Notes: generated by a model not told the origin, from the letters alone. Numbered from the stretch's first letter, positions 9,021 through 18,360 are shown. The stretch: 64,000 bases of DNA from JAAXGX01 sp965203565 (GCA_965203565.1 OZ241896.1:2790001-2854000), one strand, 5' to 3'. Translations and numbers: made by a program.

Positions 9021-9635
9021 ATGAGCCGGACCTTCGAGCCGTCCGAGCGCTTCCGCGCCGCAGTGGCGCGTTTCGATCAGGCCAACGCCGAAGATCCCCG
9101 CGTCGAGACGGCGGACGGCGCCGCCTGCCCGAAGGAGCTGCTCTACGCCCGGCGGATGACCGAGGCGCTCGATCGCTTCGCGCCGGACGCCTCCGAGGCG
9201 GTGCGCCTCGCCGCGCGGTGCCAGCACGTCCGCCGGTGGACCATGCCGCGCGACACCTACCCGGCGGGGCGCGGCGGCTACCGGCGCTGGCGGACCGCTC
9301 TGGCCCGGTTCCACGCCGAGACGGCGGCGGAGATCCTGCGCGACGTCGGCTACGACGAGGCGACCGTCGGGCGCGTGCAGGCGCTGCTGCGCAAGGAGCG
9401 GCTGAAGGCCGACCCGGAGGCGCAGCTACTCGAGGACGTCGTCTGCCTCGTCTTCCTCCGGCACTATCTCGCGCCGTTCGCCGCGCGGCGCGACGACGCG
9501 AAGGTCGCCGACGTCCTGCGCAAGACGTGGCGGAAGATGTCGGACCGCGGCCGGTCGGCGGCGCTGGAGGCCGACGCGCCGCCCGAGGCGCGCCGATGGG
9601 TGAAGCAAGCGGTCTCGCCGCCGGCGAGCGGGTGA
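9021..9635 (+). CDS. DUF4202 family protein
   Basis: A 204-residue soluble protein matching DUF4202 along its length. It has a conserved-looking CQHVRRWTMPRDTYP near residue 63, RRWRTALARFHAE and LLEDVVCLVFLRHYL. It starts 11 bp after the sat/cysC stop, so it is almost certainly co-transcribed. DUF4202 genes often occur beside sulfate-assimilation genes, but the biochemical function is unknown. The His/Glu-rich helices could bind metal, which is inference only. Confidence 0.88.
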   Translation: MSRTFEPSERFRAAVARFDQANAEDPRVETADGAACPKELLYARRMTEALDRFAPDASEAVRLAARCQHVRRWTMPRDTYPAGRGGYRRWRTALARFHAETAAEILRDVGYDEATVGRVQALLRKERLKADPEAQLLEDVVCLVFLRHYLAPFAARRDDAKVADVLRKTWRKMSDRGRSAALEADAPPEARRWVKQAVSPPASG

Positions 9636-9663
9636 GAACGCCCCTCCGGCGACGGCCTTGCCG

Positions 9664-10767
9664 TCAGTGCACCCAGTCGGCGATGAAGACGTTGGTGTCG
9701 CCCTCCGCCGCCGCGTTCCGGTTCGAGGCGAAGAGGAGCTTCGTCCCGTCGGGCGAGAACATCGGGAAACCGTCGAACGCGTCGTCGAACGTGATCCGCT
9801 CCAGGCCGGAGCCGTCGAGGTTCACCATGAACAGGTCGAAGTTCCGGCCGTCCGGGTTGTGCAGGTTCGACGAGAAGATGATCCGGTCGCCGTCCGGATG
9901 CCAGAACGGGGCGAAGCTCGCGCCGCCGAAGTCGGTCACCTGCCGCACGGCGCCGCCATCGGCGTCCATGACGAACACCTCGACCGCGGTCGGCCGCCAC
10001 AGCCCCTCGCCCAGCAGCCGCCGGTAGTCGTCGTACTCCTCCCCGTCCGGAACCTCCCGGCCGCGGAAGACGATCTTCGAGCCGTCGGGCGAGAAGAACG
10101 GCCCGCCGTCCGGCCCCTGCCGGCGCGTCAGCCGGCGGACGTCGGAGCCGTCGCCGTTCATCGAGTAGATCTCCATGTCGCCGTCGCGGACGCTCGTGAA
10201 GACGATCCGGCCGTCCGGTCCCACCGTCGCCTCGGCGTCGTAGCCGGGGGTGTCGGTCAGCCGGGTCAGGCCGCCGCCGTCGGGCGCGGCGCGGAAGATG
10301 TCGAACGAGTCGTGGATGGCCCAGACGTACCCCTGCGCGAAGTTGGGCGGCGGCGGGCAGTCGGCGCCGCCGAGGTGGGTCGAGGCGTACAGGATCGATT
10401 CGCCGTCCGGATAGAAGTAGCCGCAGGTGGTCCGGCCGGCGCCGGTGCTCACCATCCGCTGGTTCGACCCGTCGAGGTCCATCCGGAAGATCTGGTCGCA
10501 CGGCACGCCGTCGCGGGTCGACTGGAAGATGATCTGCGACCCGTCGAACGAGAAGTACGCCTCGGCGTTCTCGCCGCCGAAGGTGAGTTGCCGGATGCCC
10601 GCGAGACGCGTCTCGCCGTCGGCGGCGGCCGGCGCGGAGCCACCGTCCGCGGCGTCGCCCGGCGCAGCGTCAGGCTCGGACGACAGCGCCTCCGGCCCGG
10701 GCGCGCCGCCGCACGCGGCCAGCGCGAGCAGCGCCAGGCCCCAGATGAAGTGCGACGTGTTCGGCAT
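9664..10767 (-). CDS. TolB-like WD40/PD40 propeller lipoprotein
   Basis: A 367-residue lipoprotein with lipobox LAAC near residue 18 and then an Ala/Pro/Asp-rich linker. Six PD40-type repeats follow, ending in motifs such as FSFDGSQIIFQSTRD, FSPDGSKIVFRGRE and FSPDGTKLLFASNRN. The fold resembles the TolB C-terminal propeller, but no TolB N-terminal domain or Pal partner is nearby. It probably binds other envelope proteins in the periplasm. The start is ATG 10765-10767 with AAAGGA about 9 bases upstream. Confidence 0.85.
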   Translation of the reverse strand: MPNTSHFIWGLALLALAACGGAPGPEALSSEPDAAPGDAADGGSAPAAADGETRLAGIRQLTFGGENAEAYFSFDGSQIIFQSTRDGVPCDQIFRMDLDGSNQRMVSTGAGRTTCGYFYPDGESILYASTHLGGADCPPPPNFAQGYVWAIHDSFDIFRAAPDGGGLTRLTDTPGYDAEATVGPDGRIVFTSVRDGDMEIYSMNGDGSDVRRLTRRQGPDGGPFFSPDGSKIVFRGREVPDGEEYDDYRRLLGEGLWRPTAVEVFVMDADGGAVRQVTDFGGASFAPFWHPDGDRIIFSSNLHNPDGRNFDLFMVNLDGSGLERITFDDAFDGFPMFSPDGTKLLFASNRNAAAEGDTNVFIADWVH

Positions 10768-10850
10768 CGGTTCGATTCCTTTCTCGCCGGACCGTCCGGC
10801 CGCGGCCGCCGCGTGATCATAGTGCGAACGCCGCCGGAGCCGGAACGCCG

Positions 10851-12722
10851 TCACTGCCGCCCGATCAGCTCCAGCAACCCGAGCGTGAGCCACGGGACGT
10901 AGGTGATGACCAGCACGCCGATTCCGAGGATCGCGAGCAGCGGGACCGACGCGCGGTACACCTCCAGCAGCGGCCGGTCGAACCGGTACGACGCCAGGAA
11001 CAGGTTCAGCCCCACGGGCGGCGTCAGGTAGCCGAGCTCCAGGTTGGCGACGAAGATGATGCCGAGATGAACCGGGTCGATGCCGTACGCCGCCCCGATC
11101 CCGCTGATGAGCGGGACCACCACCACGATGGCGGAGAAGATGTCCATCACGCAGCCGACCAGCAGCAGGAACAGGTTGAGCGCGAGGAGGAACGCCAGCG
11201 GCGACTCGATCCGCGCCTGCGTCCACTCGATCAGCCGGAACGGGACGTCGACGTCGACCAGGTAGGCGGTCAGCCCCTTGGCGACCGCCAGGATGATCAG
11301 CACCCCCCCGATCAGCACGACGCATTCCCGCAGCGCCTCCCGCAACCCTGCGCCGAGCCGGAAGTCGCGGTGGACGACGCCGGTGACGATCGCCGCGTAC
11401 AGCGCGGTGAGCGCCGACGTCTCCACCAGGGTGGCGCGTCCGCTCAGGAGCGCGCCGAGCACCACCGCCGGCAGCGCCAGCTCCCACTTCGCCTCCCGGA
11501 GCGCCCCGCGCGCCTCTCCCCACGCGAACGGGCGGCGGCCGGCCCCGGTCACGATCCCCTCGCGCATCCCCCATGCGGCCACGAGGCCGACCAGGAGCAG
11601 GCCGGGCAACAGGCCGCCGACGAACAGGTTCTCCGGCGCGGTCTGCGCGACGATGGCGTACAGGATGAGCGGCATCGCCGGCGGCAGCAGCAGGCCGAGC
11701 GAGCCGGAGGCCGTGAGCAGGCCGACCGAGAACCGGTCCCGGTAGCCGTCCTTCAGGAGCGCCGGCAGCAGCAGGCCGCCGAGGGCCAGGATGGTGACGC
11801 CGGACCCGCCGGTGAAGATGGTGAAGAAGGCGCAGACCACCGCGCAGACCACCGCCGTGCCGCCCGGCATCCAGCCGAACAGCGCGCGGAACAGCCGGAG
11901 CAGCCGCTCGGACGACTGCCCCTGCGCCAGAATGAAGCCGGTCAGCGTGAAGAGCGGGATCGACGGCAGATGGGGCTCGGTCGCCAGGTCGTAGGCGTAC
12001 AGCGGCACGGCCGCCGGATCGAACGCGTCGACCAGGTAGAGGAAGACCGCCGCACCCGCCAGCACCGCGAAGATCGGCGCCCCGGCCAGCGCCGCCAGCG
12101 CCGCCAGCGCCACCCACGGCCACCCGGCCGAACCGGCCAGCAGACAGGCCGCCTCCTCCCCGGCCGCGCAGGCCGCCCCCGCCCCGCTCAGCCAGACGCC
12201 CGCGCAGATCCCGGCCGCCGCCGCCGCCCGCGCCGGCCAGCCGCCCGCCCGCCACGCCAGCCGCGCCGCCACGACGGCGAACGCCGCCGGCAGCACGAGC
12301 TGGAAGACCCACGACGGGATTCCGAGCGCGATCTCGCCGCCGACCTCCATCTCGATGGCGACGACGTCGATCGCTGACCGCGCCAGCAGCGCCGAGACCC
12401 CGGCGCCGACCGTCGCCGCGAACGCCCGCGCCGCCCGCTGCGCCGCCCCCGCGGGGATGAACGTGGCCGTGGCCAGGGCGATCAGCTTGCCCCGGCGCGC
12501 GGCGATCCCCGCCCCGAGGAAGCCGACCCAGAGCGTGAGGTGCTCGACGAACGGGATCGACCCCGGAACGCCGCCGGCGACGAGCGGACGGACGGCGATC
12601 TCGGCCAGCGGCAGCAGGACCATCGCGGCCATCGCGGCAGCGGCGGCCAGCTCCTCCGCGCCGTGGAGGACGCCGAGCGCGCGCGCCGGGCGGAGGGAGA
12701 CGATCGAGAACCGTGCGTTCAT
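10851..12722 (-). CDS. Fused TRAP transporter permease DctQM
   Basis: A 623-residue membrane protein. Residues about 20-170 are the small DctQ-type four-helix subunit and about 190-623 the large DctM subunit, with segments such as SIPLFTLTGFILAQG, SGSLGLLLPPAMPLILYA and GYLTPPVGLNLF. TRAP systems import organic acids using a periplasmic DctP binding protein. No DctP gene is seen in the window, so the partner must be elsewhere. Loops contain long Ala-rich runs between 200 and 270. The start is ATG 12720-12722, with TACGAT about 30 bp upstream as a possible -10. Confidence 0.9.
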   Translation of the reverse strand: MNARFSIVSLRPARALGVLHGAEELAAAAAMAAMVLLPLAEIAVRPLVAGGVPGSIPFVEHLTLWVGFLGAGIAARRGKLIALATATFIPAGAAQRAARAFAATVGAGVSALLARSAIDVVAIEMEVGGEIALGIPSWVFQLVLPAAFAVVAARLAWRAGGWPARAAAAAGICAGVWLSGAGAACAAGEEAACLLAGSAGWPWVALAALAALAGAPIFAVLAGAAVFLYLVDAFDPAAVPLYAYDLATEPHLPSIPLFTLTGFILAQGQSSERLLRLFRALFGWMPGGTAVVCAVVCAFFTIFTGGSGVTILALGGLLLPALLKDGYRDRFSVGLLTASGSLGLLLPPAMPLILYAIVAQTAPENLFVGGLLPGLLLVGLVAAWGMREGIVTGAGRRPFAWGEARGALREAKWELALPAVVLGALLSGRATLVETSALTALYAAIVTGVVHRDFRLGAGLREALRECVVLIGGVLIILAVAKGLTAYLVDVDVPFRLIEWTQARIESPLAFLLALNLFLLLVGCVMDIFSAIVVVVPLISGIGAAYGIDPVHLGIIFVANLELGYLTPPVGLNLFLASYRFDRPLLEVYRASVPLLAILGIGVLVITYVPWLTLGLLELIGRQ

Positions 12723-12899
12723 TGGAGACCGAATCACCGAGCAGTCCGATCGTACCGGATCGCGTCGCACTGGACAGCCCGCGGCGGACGTGCGCCGTGC
12801 GCGGCTTCAGCTCGCGAGCTTCCGCACCGCGTCGGCGACGCAGCCCCGTTCCTCTTCCTCCGGTTCCTCCGGCTTGTCCCGGCGTCGCCGCAGGCTCAA

Positions 12900-13057
12900 C
12901 AGCCCGTGGTGAAACCCCGCGTCGCGCCGAGACGGGCGGGGCGCCCGGCTGACAAGGCGTGAGGAGGGAGCATATTGGCCATATTCGACCGACGAACAAC
13001 GCAGTTCAGCCGGGATGCAGCGCCCGTCGAATGCAGCGGGGATTTTGCCACGGGCTG
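12900..13057 (+). repeat. Full copy A of the 158-bp palindromic-ended element
   Basis: A 158-bp element bounded by CAGCCCGTGG and CCACGGGCTG. The terminal inverted repeats run about 22 bp with one indel. The core contains GAGGAGGGAGCAT and GACGAACAACGC. It is closely similar to copies at 30591-30748 (inverted) and 54904-55062. The TGA stop of the hydrolase gene lies immediately next to the right end, giving TGACAGCCCGTGG on that gene's strand. No transposase is encoded, so it is MITE-like or REP-like. Confidence 0.85.
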
Positions 13058-14098
13058 TCAGAGCGCCCGCCTGAGGAAACGCGTCAGCACGTACCCGTCC
13101 AGCCAACTGAACGGCGCGACCCCCGTGCTGTAATGGCCGCACGGCAGCGCGAATACCTGCGGGGCGACGCCGCGCCGGCGAAAGTCGCGGACGAGCCGCC
13201 GCGACAGGCGGACCGGGAACGAGAGGTCGTAGCGCGCATAGACCAGCAGGACCTGCTTGCCCCGCATCCGGGCGACGTACGGGTCGGGGCTGATCGGCAT
13301 CCAGAGCCGGCGCAGCCGGTCGAGATCGATCTCGCCGTCGAGCCCGGCGCGGACGTGGGCGGTCGACAGCCCTTCCCACACCACGTCGGCGAAGTAAGGC
13401 GAGACGTGGTTGAGCGCCGCCGCCGCCAGCAGCGGCTCGTGCGCCGCCGTGAGCATCGACAGGCACGACCCGAGGCTGGTGCCGAGGATCCCGATCCGCG
13501 CGTAGCCGCGGCCGTGCAGCCAGTGAACCGCCCGCCGGGCGTCGAGCACCGCCTGCCGGCAGACCTGGAGCGTACGGCCCAGGTTGGCGCTCACGATGTA
13601 GTCGGCGCGGCGGAGCTCCGGCGGCATCCGCCGGTCGTGGTAGGGCAGGCTGAGCCGGAGGCTGCTGACGCCGGTCCGCGCGATCAGGCGGCAGAGCGCG
13701 ACGTGCGCGTCCGGCCCGGCGTTCCACTGCGGGAGCACCACCACCGCGCGCCGGCGGCCGGTGGCGGCGCCGCCGGCCGGAAAGTACCGCGCCCGCACCG
13801 TGTCGTTTTCGGCGTGCGGCGTCCGGAGAGGGCTGGGGAAGCTGAGCACGCCGTCGCGCAGGTCGTACCGATCGGTCGGCGGCGCGTGGAAGAACCGGTC
13901 GCTGTCGCGCAGCATCGCGGCCGACCAGGCGCTCAGCCGGTCGTGCGGCGAGGCCGCCGGGTCCGCGGCGACCGCGGTATCCTCTTCGTTCGTCTCATCG
14001 CCGATCCAGTCGAGGCCCCACTCGAAACGGCGGACGACGCGGTCGGTGGTGCGGCCGGCGAGCCGCCGCTCCCAGGCGTGGAACAGACGGGCGATCAT
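13058..14098 (-). CDS. Alpha/beta hydrolase
   Basis: A 346-residue hydrolase. The nucleophile elbow is GTSLGS near residue 203, with a later acid in YARYDLSFP near 290 and histidine in CGHYSTG near 322. There is no signal peptide. The N-terminal 100 residues are helical and charged and precede the hydrolase core, which begins at RRAVVVLPQWNAG. It resembles the peptidase or esterase-like abhydrolases of Acidobacteriota; the substrate is unknown. The stop codon abuts element copy A. Confidence 0.8.
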   Translation of the reverse strand: MIARLFHAWERRLAGRTTDRVVRRFEWGLDWIGDETNEEDTAVAADPAASPHDRLSAWSAAMLRDSDRFFHAPPTDRYDLRDGVLSFPSPLRTPHAENDTVRARYFPAGGAATGRRRAVVVLPQWNAGPDAHVALCRLIARTGVSSLRLSLPYHDRRMPPELRRADYIVSANLGRTLQVCRQAVLDARRAVHWLHGRGYARIGILGTSLGSCLSMLTAAHEPLLAAAALNHVSPYFADVVWEGLSTAHVRAGLDGEIDLDRLRRLWMPISPDPYVARMRGKQVLLVYARYDLSFPVRLSRRLVRDFRRRGVAPQVFALPCGHYSTGVAPFSWLDGYVLTRFLRRAL

Positions 14099-14136
14099 GG
14101 GCGGCGCGCAGCAGGAGGCGTCCGCCCGGAATGCTA

Positions 14137-14142
14137 TATGAT
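14137..14142 (+). promoter_or_regulatory. Possible -10 box for the rhodanese gene
   Basis: TATGAT, five of six matches to consensus, 30 bp before the rhodanese ATG in a divergent spacer. No convincing -35. Confidence 0.3.
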
Positions 14143-14172
14143 GGGCGCCGCCGGGAGGGACGGGGGGCGGCG

Positions 14173-14616
14173 ATGAGCGTGAAGAACGTGGACGTGAGGA
14201 CGGCGTTCGAGATGCAGTCGCGCGACGGCTGCGCCTACGTGGACGTGCGCTCCGTGCCGGAGTACGACAGCGGCCACGCGCAGGGGGCGCACAACGTCCC
14301 GCTCCTGCACCGGGACCCCGCCACCGGACAGATGCGCCCCAATCCCGACTTCCTGGCGGTGATGCAGGCCAACTATCCCCCGGACGCCAGGCTCCTCGTA
14401 GGATGCCAGATGGGCGGCCGTTCGGCGCGGGCCGCGGAGATCCTCGCGTCGGCCGGCTACCGCGACGTCTCGAACGTGCAGGGCGGCTACGGCGGCGCCC
14501 GCGACCCCCGCACCGGCCAGCGCGTGGCCGAAGGGTGGGCCGAGGCCGGCCTCCCGGTGGAGCAGTCCGCGCCGGCCGGCGGCAGCTACGAGGAGCTGCG
14601 GCGCAAGGCTTCCTGA
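14173..14616 (+). CDS. Rhodanese-like domain protein
   Basis: A 147-residue single-domain rhodanese. It has AYVDVRSVPEYDSGHAQGA near the N-terminus and an active-site loop CQMGGRSARA with catalytic Cys near residue 79, so it is probably an active sulfurtransferase. No signal peptide. Its 3' end overlaps the convergent HigA-like gene by about 31 bp. It is divergent from the hydrolase gene. Confidence 0.9.
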   Translation: MSVKNVDVRTAFEMQSRDGCAYVDVRSVPEYDSGHAQGAHNVPLLHRDPATGQMRPNPDFLAVMQANYPPDARLLVGCQMGGRSARAAEILASAGYRDVSNVQGGYGGARDPRTGQRVAEGWAEAGLPVEQSAPAGGSYEELRRKAS

Positions 14617-14870
14617 TCCTGCCGGCGATAGTCCTTCTCGATCCCGAGCCAGATGTGGGCGGCGACGCCGAGCGCCTCCTCGAACTGGAGCGCGGTCCCC
14701 GGCTCGACAGGAGCCTTTCCGGCGACGATCGCGCTGATGAGCTTCGCCGACCTGCCGCACCGACGTGCGAGCTCCGCCGGCGAGAGGCCGTGCGCGTCCA
14801 GCCTTTCCTTCAGGACCCAACCGGGCGGAACAGCGTAGTCGGGATCGTACCGATGGGTCGCCATCGCCAT
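14586..14870 (-). CDS. HigA-like XRE-family HTH antitoxin/regulator
   Basis: A 94-residue protein with a lambda-repressor-type HTH (LSPAELARRCGRSAKLISAIVAGKAP) and a HigA/VapI-type tail (EALGVAAHIWLGIEKDYR). The start is ATG 14868-14870, chosen because AAGGAG lies 7 bases upstream; a longer in-frame ORF exists. HigA antitoxins usually follow a HigB toxin. None is present upstream here, so it is either an orphan antitoxin or a free-standing regulator. Confidence 0.85.
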   Translation of the reverse strand: MAMATHRYDPDYAVPPGWVLKERLDAHGLSPAELARRCGRSAKLISAIVAGKAPVEPGTALQFEEALGVAAHIWLGIEKDYRRQDQEALRRSSS

Positions 14871-14970
14871 TCGTCTTTCTCCTTGGTGATGATCGTAGCC
14901 GGTCAAGGCCGTCCGCAGTCTGAGGCCGCGGCGGCCCGCCTCGGCGCCGACGCACCCGCAGTAATCGTCC

Positions 14971-16146
14971 TCAGTAGAGGAGGAACTTCGCCCGGACCGG
15001 GCCGAACGCCGCGACGTCCGGCTCCCACGCCGCCGCGATCTCCGCGGGCGCTGCGCCGCCGTCCATCCGCCGGCGCAGCGCGGCTGAACCGGACAGGATG
15101 TCGATCGGCGGCCTCGTCCGCTCGTATTCGTACGGCGGCTCCCGCCAGGCGAACCGCTCGGGGTCGGCCAGCCGGATCGCGTGCAGCAGGGTGACCGCCG
15201 TCAGGACGGGCCGGAACGCGCGCCGGTCGGTCACGTGGATCTGGCAGCCGCCGCAGGGGCGGCCGGCATGTTTCTGGAACGTCGGCTCGAAGTGAGCCGG
15301 CCGGGCGACGACGCCCGGCGGCGCCGCCTCGGCGACCCGCGCGGCCAGCGCCTCGCCGTCGACCCACGGCGCGCCGATCAGCTCGAACGGCCGCGTCGTT
15401 CCCCGCCCTTCGGAGACGTTCGTCCCCTCGAACAGCACCGCGCCGGGGTACGCCAGCGCGCTGTCGAGCGTCGGCAGGTTCGGCGACGGCATCACCCACG
15501 GCAGCCCGGTCTCGTCGTGGTGCGCCGACCGCGTCCACCCGCGGAGCGGCGCGACCTCCAGGTCGGCCCCCAGGCCGAAATGGTCGTTGAACAGGCGCGC
15601 CAGCTCGCCGATCGTCATGCCGTGCCGCAGCGGGATCGGGAACGGCCCGACGAACGACTCGTAGCCGGGCGCCAGCATCGGGCCTTCGACCGCGTCGCCG
15701 CCGATCGGGTTGGGCCGGTCGCAGACGACCACCGGAACCCCGCGGCGGGCGGCGGCGCGCAGGCAGTTGGCCATCGTGCAGGCGTAGGTGTAGACGCGCG
15801 CGCCGACGTCCTGCAGGTCGATGACGAGCAGGTCGAGGCCGGCCAGCATCTCGGCGTCCGGCTCGCGGCGGTCGCTGTAGAGCGAGTGGATCGGCACGTT
15901 CCACTTCGGGTGACGGGCGTGCGGGGTCTCGACCATGTTGTCCTGCACGTCGGAGCGGAAGCCGTGCTGCGGGCCGAACAGCGCCGCCAGCGTCACGCCG
16001 GGCGCCTGCAGCAGGCGGTCCGCGGTGTGGCGGTACGCCGCGTCGATCGAGGCGGGGTTGCAGACGAGGCCGACGCGGCGGCCGGCCAGCGTCTCGGAGT
16101 CGAGGAGGCCGTCTATCCCCGGCGAGGCCGCCGGCGTCCCGCCCAT
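14971..16146 (-). CDS. namZ: DUF1343 exo-beta-N-acetylmuramidase NamZ-like
   Basis: A 391-residue protein matching DUF1343/NamZ, with VGLVCNPASID, LFGPQHGFRSD, LLVIDLQDVGARVYTYACTM and DRPNPIGG. Family members remove N-acetylmuramic acid from muropeptide ends in cell-wall recycling. There is no obvious signal peptide at this start, unlike many relatives. The start follows a TACACT box by only 7 bases, suggesting a leaderless message. Confidence 0.9.
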   Translation of the reverse strand: MGGTPAASPGIDGLLDSETLAGRRVGLVCNPASIDAAYRHTADRLLQAPGVTLAALFGPQHGFRSDVQDNMVETPHARHPKWNVPIHSLYSDRREPDAEMLAGLDLLVIDLQDVGARVYTYACTMANCLRAAARRGVPVVVCDRPNPIGGDAVEGPMLAPGYESFVGPFPIPLRHGMTIGELARLFNDHFGLGADLEVAPLRGWTRSAHHDETGLPWVMPSPNLPTLDSALAYPGAVLFEGTNVSEGRGTTRPFELIGAPWVDGEALAARVAEAAPPGVVARPAHFEPTFQKHAGRPCGGCQIHVTDRRAFRPVLTAVTLLHAIRLADPERFAWREPPYEYERTRPPIDILSGSAALRRRMDGGAAPAEIAAAWEPDVAAFGPVRAKFLLY

Positions 16147-16153
16147 GCAGTAG

Positions 16154-16159
16154 AGTGTA
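16154..16159 (-). promoter_or_regulatory. Possible -10 box for namZ, leaderless layout
   Basis: TACACT on the minus strand, 7 bases before the namZ ATG. The expected transcription start falls on the ATG itself, and no Shine-Dalgarno fits between. Confidence 0.35.
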
Positions 16160-16208
16160 CCGGCTGCGCGGGGCGAAGCAGTCGGGCGCCGGAGCGCGAA
16201 CGGGATCG

Positions 16209-16715
16209 ATGGGGGTCAAGGAAGGCTGGACCGGCCGCTTCTACGAGGACTTCGAGGTGGGCGACGTCTACCGGCACCCGCTCGGACGGACGGTGCTCGC
16301 GGCCGACAACGTCTGGTTCACCCTGCTGACGCAGAACACCAACGCCATCCACTTCGACCGGACGTACGCCGAGCGGACCGAGTTCGGCAAGCCGCTCGTC
16401 GACTCCACCTTCACGCTGGCGCTCGTCACCGGGCAGTCGGTCATCGACCTGTCGTGGAACGTCATGGCGAACCTCGGATGGGACAAGGTGCGCCTGCCGC
16501 ATCCGGTGTTCGAGGGCGACACGATCCACGCGCAGAGCGAGGTGCTGTCGAAGCGGGAGTCCGGGTCGCGGCCGGCCGTCGGCATCGTGACGGTGAAGAC
16601 GGCCGGGTTCAACCAGGACGGGACGGTGGTGATCGAATTCGAGCGCGCCTTCATGGTCTACAGGCGCGGTCGTGGACCGGGCGCGGTCCGGACGGCGCCG
16701 AACCGGCCGCTATGA
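16209..16715 (+). CDS. MaoC-type dehydratase
   Basis: A 168-residue hot-dog-fold hydratase. It has FYEDFEVGDVYRHPLGRTV, a catalytic-type NTNAIHFDRTYA segment (Asn and His of the MaoC site) and HPVFEGDTIHAQSEVL. It hydrates or dehydrates acyl-CoA. Its stop overlaps the next gene's start (ATGA), so the pair is translationally coupled. The MaoC plus CitE-like pairing matches mesaconyl/methylmalyl-CoA chemistry, for example the methylaspartate or 3-hydroxypropionate routes. The exact substrate cannot be read from sequence. Confidence 0.9.
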   Translation: MGVKEGWTGRFYEDFEVGDVYRHPLGRTVLAADNVWFTLLTQNTNAIHFDRTYAERTEFGKPLVDSTFTLALVTGQSVIDLSWNVMANLGWDKVRLPHPVFEGDTIHAQSEVLSKRESGSRPAVGIVTVKTAGFNQDGTVVIEFERAFMVYRRGRGPGAVRTAPNRPL

Positions 16716-17563
16716 CCGCCGGCGACGAACGGACCCGGCGGAGCCTGCTGTTCGTGCCGGCGGTCCGCCCGGACCGGTGTCCCAAGGCGCTCGCCACCGG
16801 CGCCGACGCGGTCTGCATCGACCTGGAGGACGGCGTGGCGTTCGGGGCGAAAGCAGCAGCTCGCGAGCGGGCGATCGCGCTGCTGGCCGCCCGCGAGCCG
16901 GCGGCGGCCGAAGTCAGCCTCCGGATCAACGACCCCGGGACCGACCTCGGGCGGGCCGACCTGGCGGCGCTCGCCGATTCGGGGGTCCGTCCGGACGCCC
17001 TCATGCTGCCGAAGGTCGCCGGCGCCGGCGCGATCGCGCAGGTCGAAGCGGCGCTCGGCGCGGCGCTGCCGCTCATCGTGCAGATCGAGACGGCGGCCGG
17101 GCTGCTGGCGGCGGCCGAGATCGCGGCGGCGTCGCCCAACGTGGCGGCGGTCTTCTTCGGCGCGATCGACCTGTCGGCCGACATCGGATGCGCCGTCGAA
17201 TGGGAGGCGCTGCTCCACGCCAGGTCGCGCGTCGTGCTGGCGGCGGGGGCGGCCGGCGTCGCCGCGATCGACTCGCCGTTCATGGACGTGCCGGCGGTCG
17301 ATGCGCTGGCCGAAGAGAGCCGCCGGGCGCGCCGGCTCGGCTTCACCGGCAAGGCCGCCATCCACCCGACGCAGGTGCAGGCGATCCAGCGCGCGTTCTC
17401 GCCGACGCCGGACGAGGTGGCGTGGGCGCGGAAGGTCGTGGCGGCGTACGAGGACCAGCAGGGGGGCGTGCTGCTGGTCGACGGCCGGCTCGTCGAGCGG
17501 CCGGTGATCCGGGCCGCCCGGCGTACGCTCCGGATCGCGTCGCAGCTCGACGGCCGTGACTGA
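16712..17563 (+). CDS. HpcH/HpaI-CitE family lyase
   Basis: A 283-residue TIM-barrel lyase. It has RSLLFVPAVRPDRC, DAVCIDLEDGV (metal/CoA site), LIVQIETAAG (metal-binding Glu) and GKAAIHPTQV. The family cleaves citryl-CoA or malyl/methylmalyl-CoA-type substrates. The ATG overlaps the MaoC stop as ATGA. Two-gene context suggests hydration by MaoC and C-C cleavage or formation by this enzyme, an inference. Confidence 0.92.
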   Translation: MTAGDERTRRSLLFVPAVRPDRCPKALATGADAVCIDLEDGVAFGAKAAARERAIALLAAREPAAAEVSLRINDPGTDLGRADLAALADSGVRPDALMLPKVAGAGAIAQVEAALGAALPLIVQIETAAGLLAAAEIAAASPNVAAVFFGAIDLSADIGCAVEWEALLHARSRVVLAAGAAGVAAIDSPFMDVPAVDALAEESRRARRLGFTGKAAIHPTQVQAIQRAFSPTPDEVAWARKVVAAYEDQQGGVLLVDGRLVERPVIRAARRTLRIASQLDGRD

Positions 17564-17591
17564 GCGGAACATACAAGGAGGCGTCGAAGAG

Positions 17592-18344
17592 ATGGCTCGC
17601 CGGAGGGCGCGCAAGGCGTCCGTTTCGTGGATCGTGCTGCTCGGCGCAGGTCTCGCGGCGGTGGCGGCGGGCGCGTTGCTCGCGGCCCCGCTCGGTTACC
17701 GGCTGGGCCTCCTGCCGCTGCGGACGGCGCTGCTGACCGTCCTCCGCTGGGGCGCGTACGGCGCGGCGGCGGCGGCGGCCGTCTCGGCCGCCGGCCTCGT
17801 CCTGCAGCTGCGCCGCCCGCGGAAGGCGCGCCGCGGCGTGGCGCTGGCGGCGGTCACTCTGGTCGTCAGCGCCGCGATGTTCGCCGTTCCGGCCCGGTTC
17901 CGGCTGGGCGGCCCGAAGCCGGTGATTCACGACGTCACCACCGACACCGTCGATCCGCCGCAGTTCGTCGCCGTCGTGCCGCTGAATTCCCCTGGCCGGA
18001 CCGACTACGCAGGGGAGGCCGTCGCGGCGCAGCAGCGCGAGGCGTATCCCGACGTGCAGCCGGTGCTGCTGGATGCGCCTCCGCCGGCCGCGTTCGACCG
18101 GGCGCTCGACGCGGTGCGCGAGATGGGCTGGACGCTGGTCGAGACGGACGAGGCGGCGGGGCGGATCGAGGCGACCGACACCACGTTCTGGTTCGGCTTC
18201 AAGGACGACGTCGTCGTCCGGGTGCGGCCGGCGGCCGGGGGGAGCCGGGTCGACGTCCGGTCGCTGTCGCGCATCGGCGGCGGCGACGCCGGCGCGAACG
18301 CGGCGCGGATCCGCGACTACGTCGCGGCGCTGACCGCGGAATGA
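17592..18344 (+). CDS. DUF1499 membrane protein
   Basis: A 250-residue protein with three hydrophobic segments at residues about 10-100, followed by a DUF1499 domain (RTDYAGEAVAAQQREAYPD, TFWFGFKDDVVVRV, VDVRSLSRIGGGDAGANAARI). The start at ATG 17592 was chosen because AAGGAGG lies 9 bases upstream; an in-frame GTG at 17556 would overlap the CitE-like gene. DUF1499 function is unknown. Confidence 0.88.
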   Translation: MARRRARKASVSWIVLLGAGLAAVAAGALLAAPLGYRLGLLPLRTALLTVLRWGAYGAAAAAAVSAAGLVLQLRRPRKARRGVALAAVTLVVSAAMFAVPARFRLGGPKPVIHDVTTDTVDPPQFVAVVPLNSPGRTDYAGEAVAAQQREAYPDVQPVLLDAPPPAAFDRALDAVREMGWTLVETDEAAGRIEATDTTFWFGFKDDVVVRVRPAAGGSRVDVRSLSRIGGGDAGANAARIRDYVAALTAE

Positions 18345-18360
18345 ACGGCCGCAGGCGGCG

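Noticed and set aside
9664..12999. 1111-codon minus-strand ORF
   Set aside because: The frame of the WD40-like lipoprotein read upstream through the TRAP gene in another frame; the true start is ATG 10767 with a lipobox.
14586..14870. Complete HigBA toxin-antitoxin pair
   Set aside because: No HigB-like toxin gene lies upstream; the neighbouring genes are NamZ and a rhodanese.
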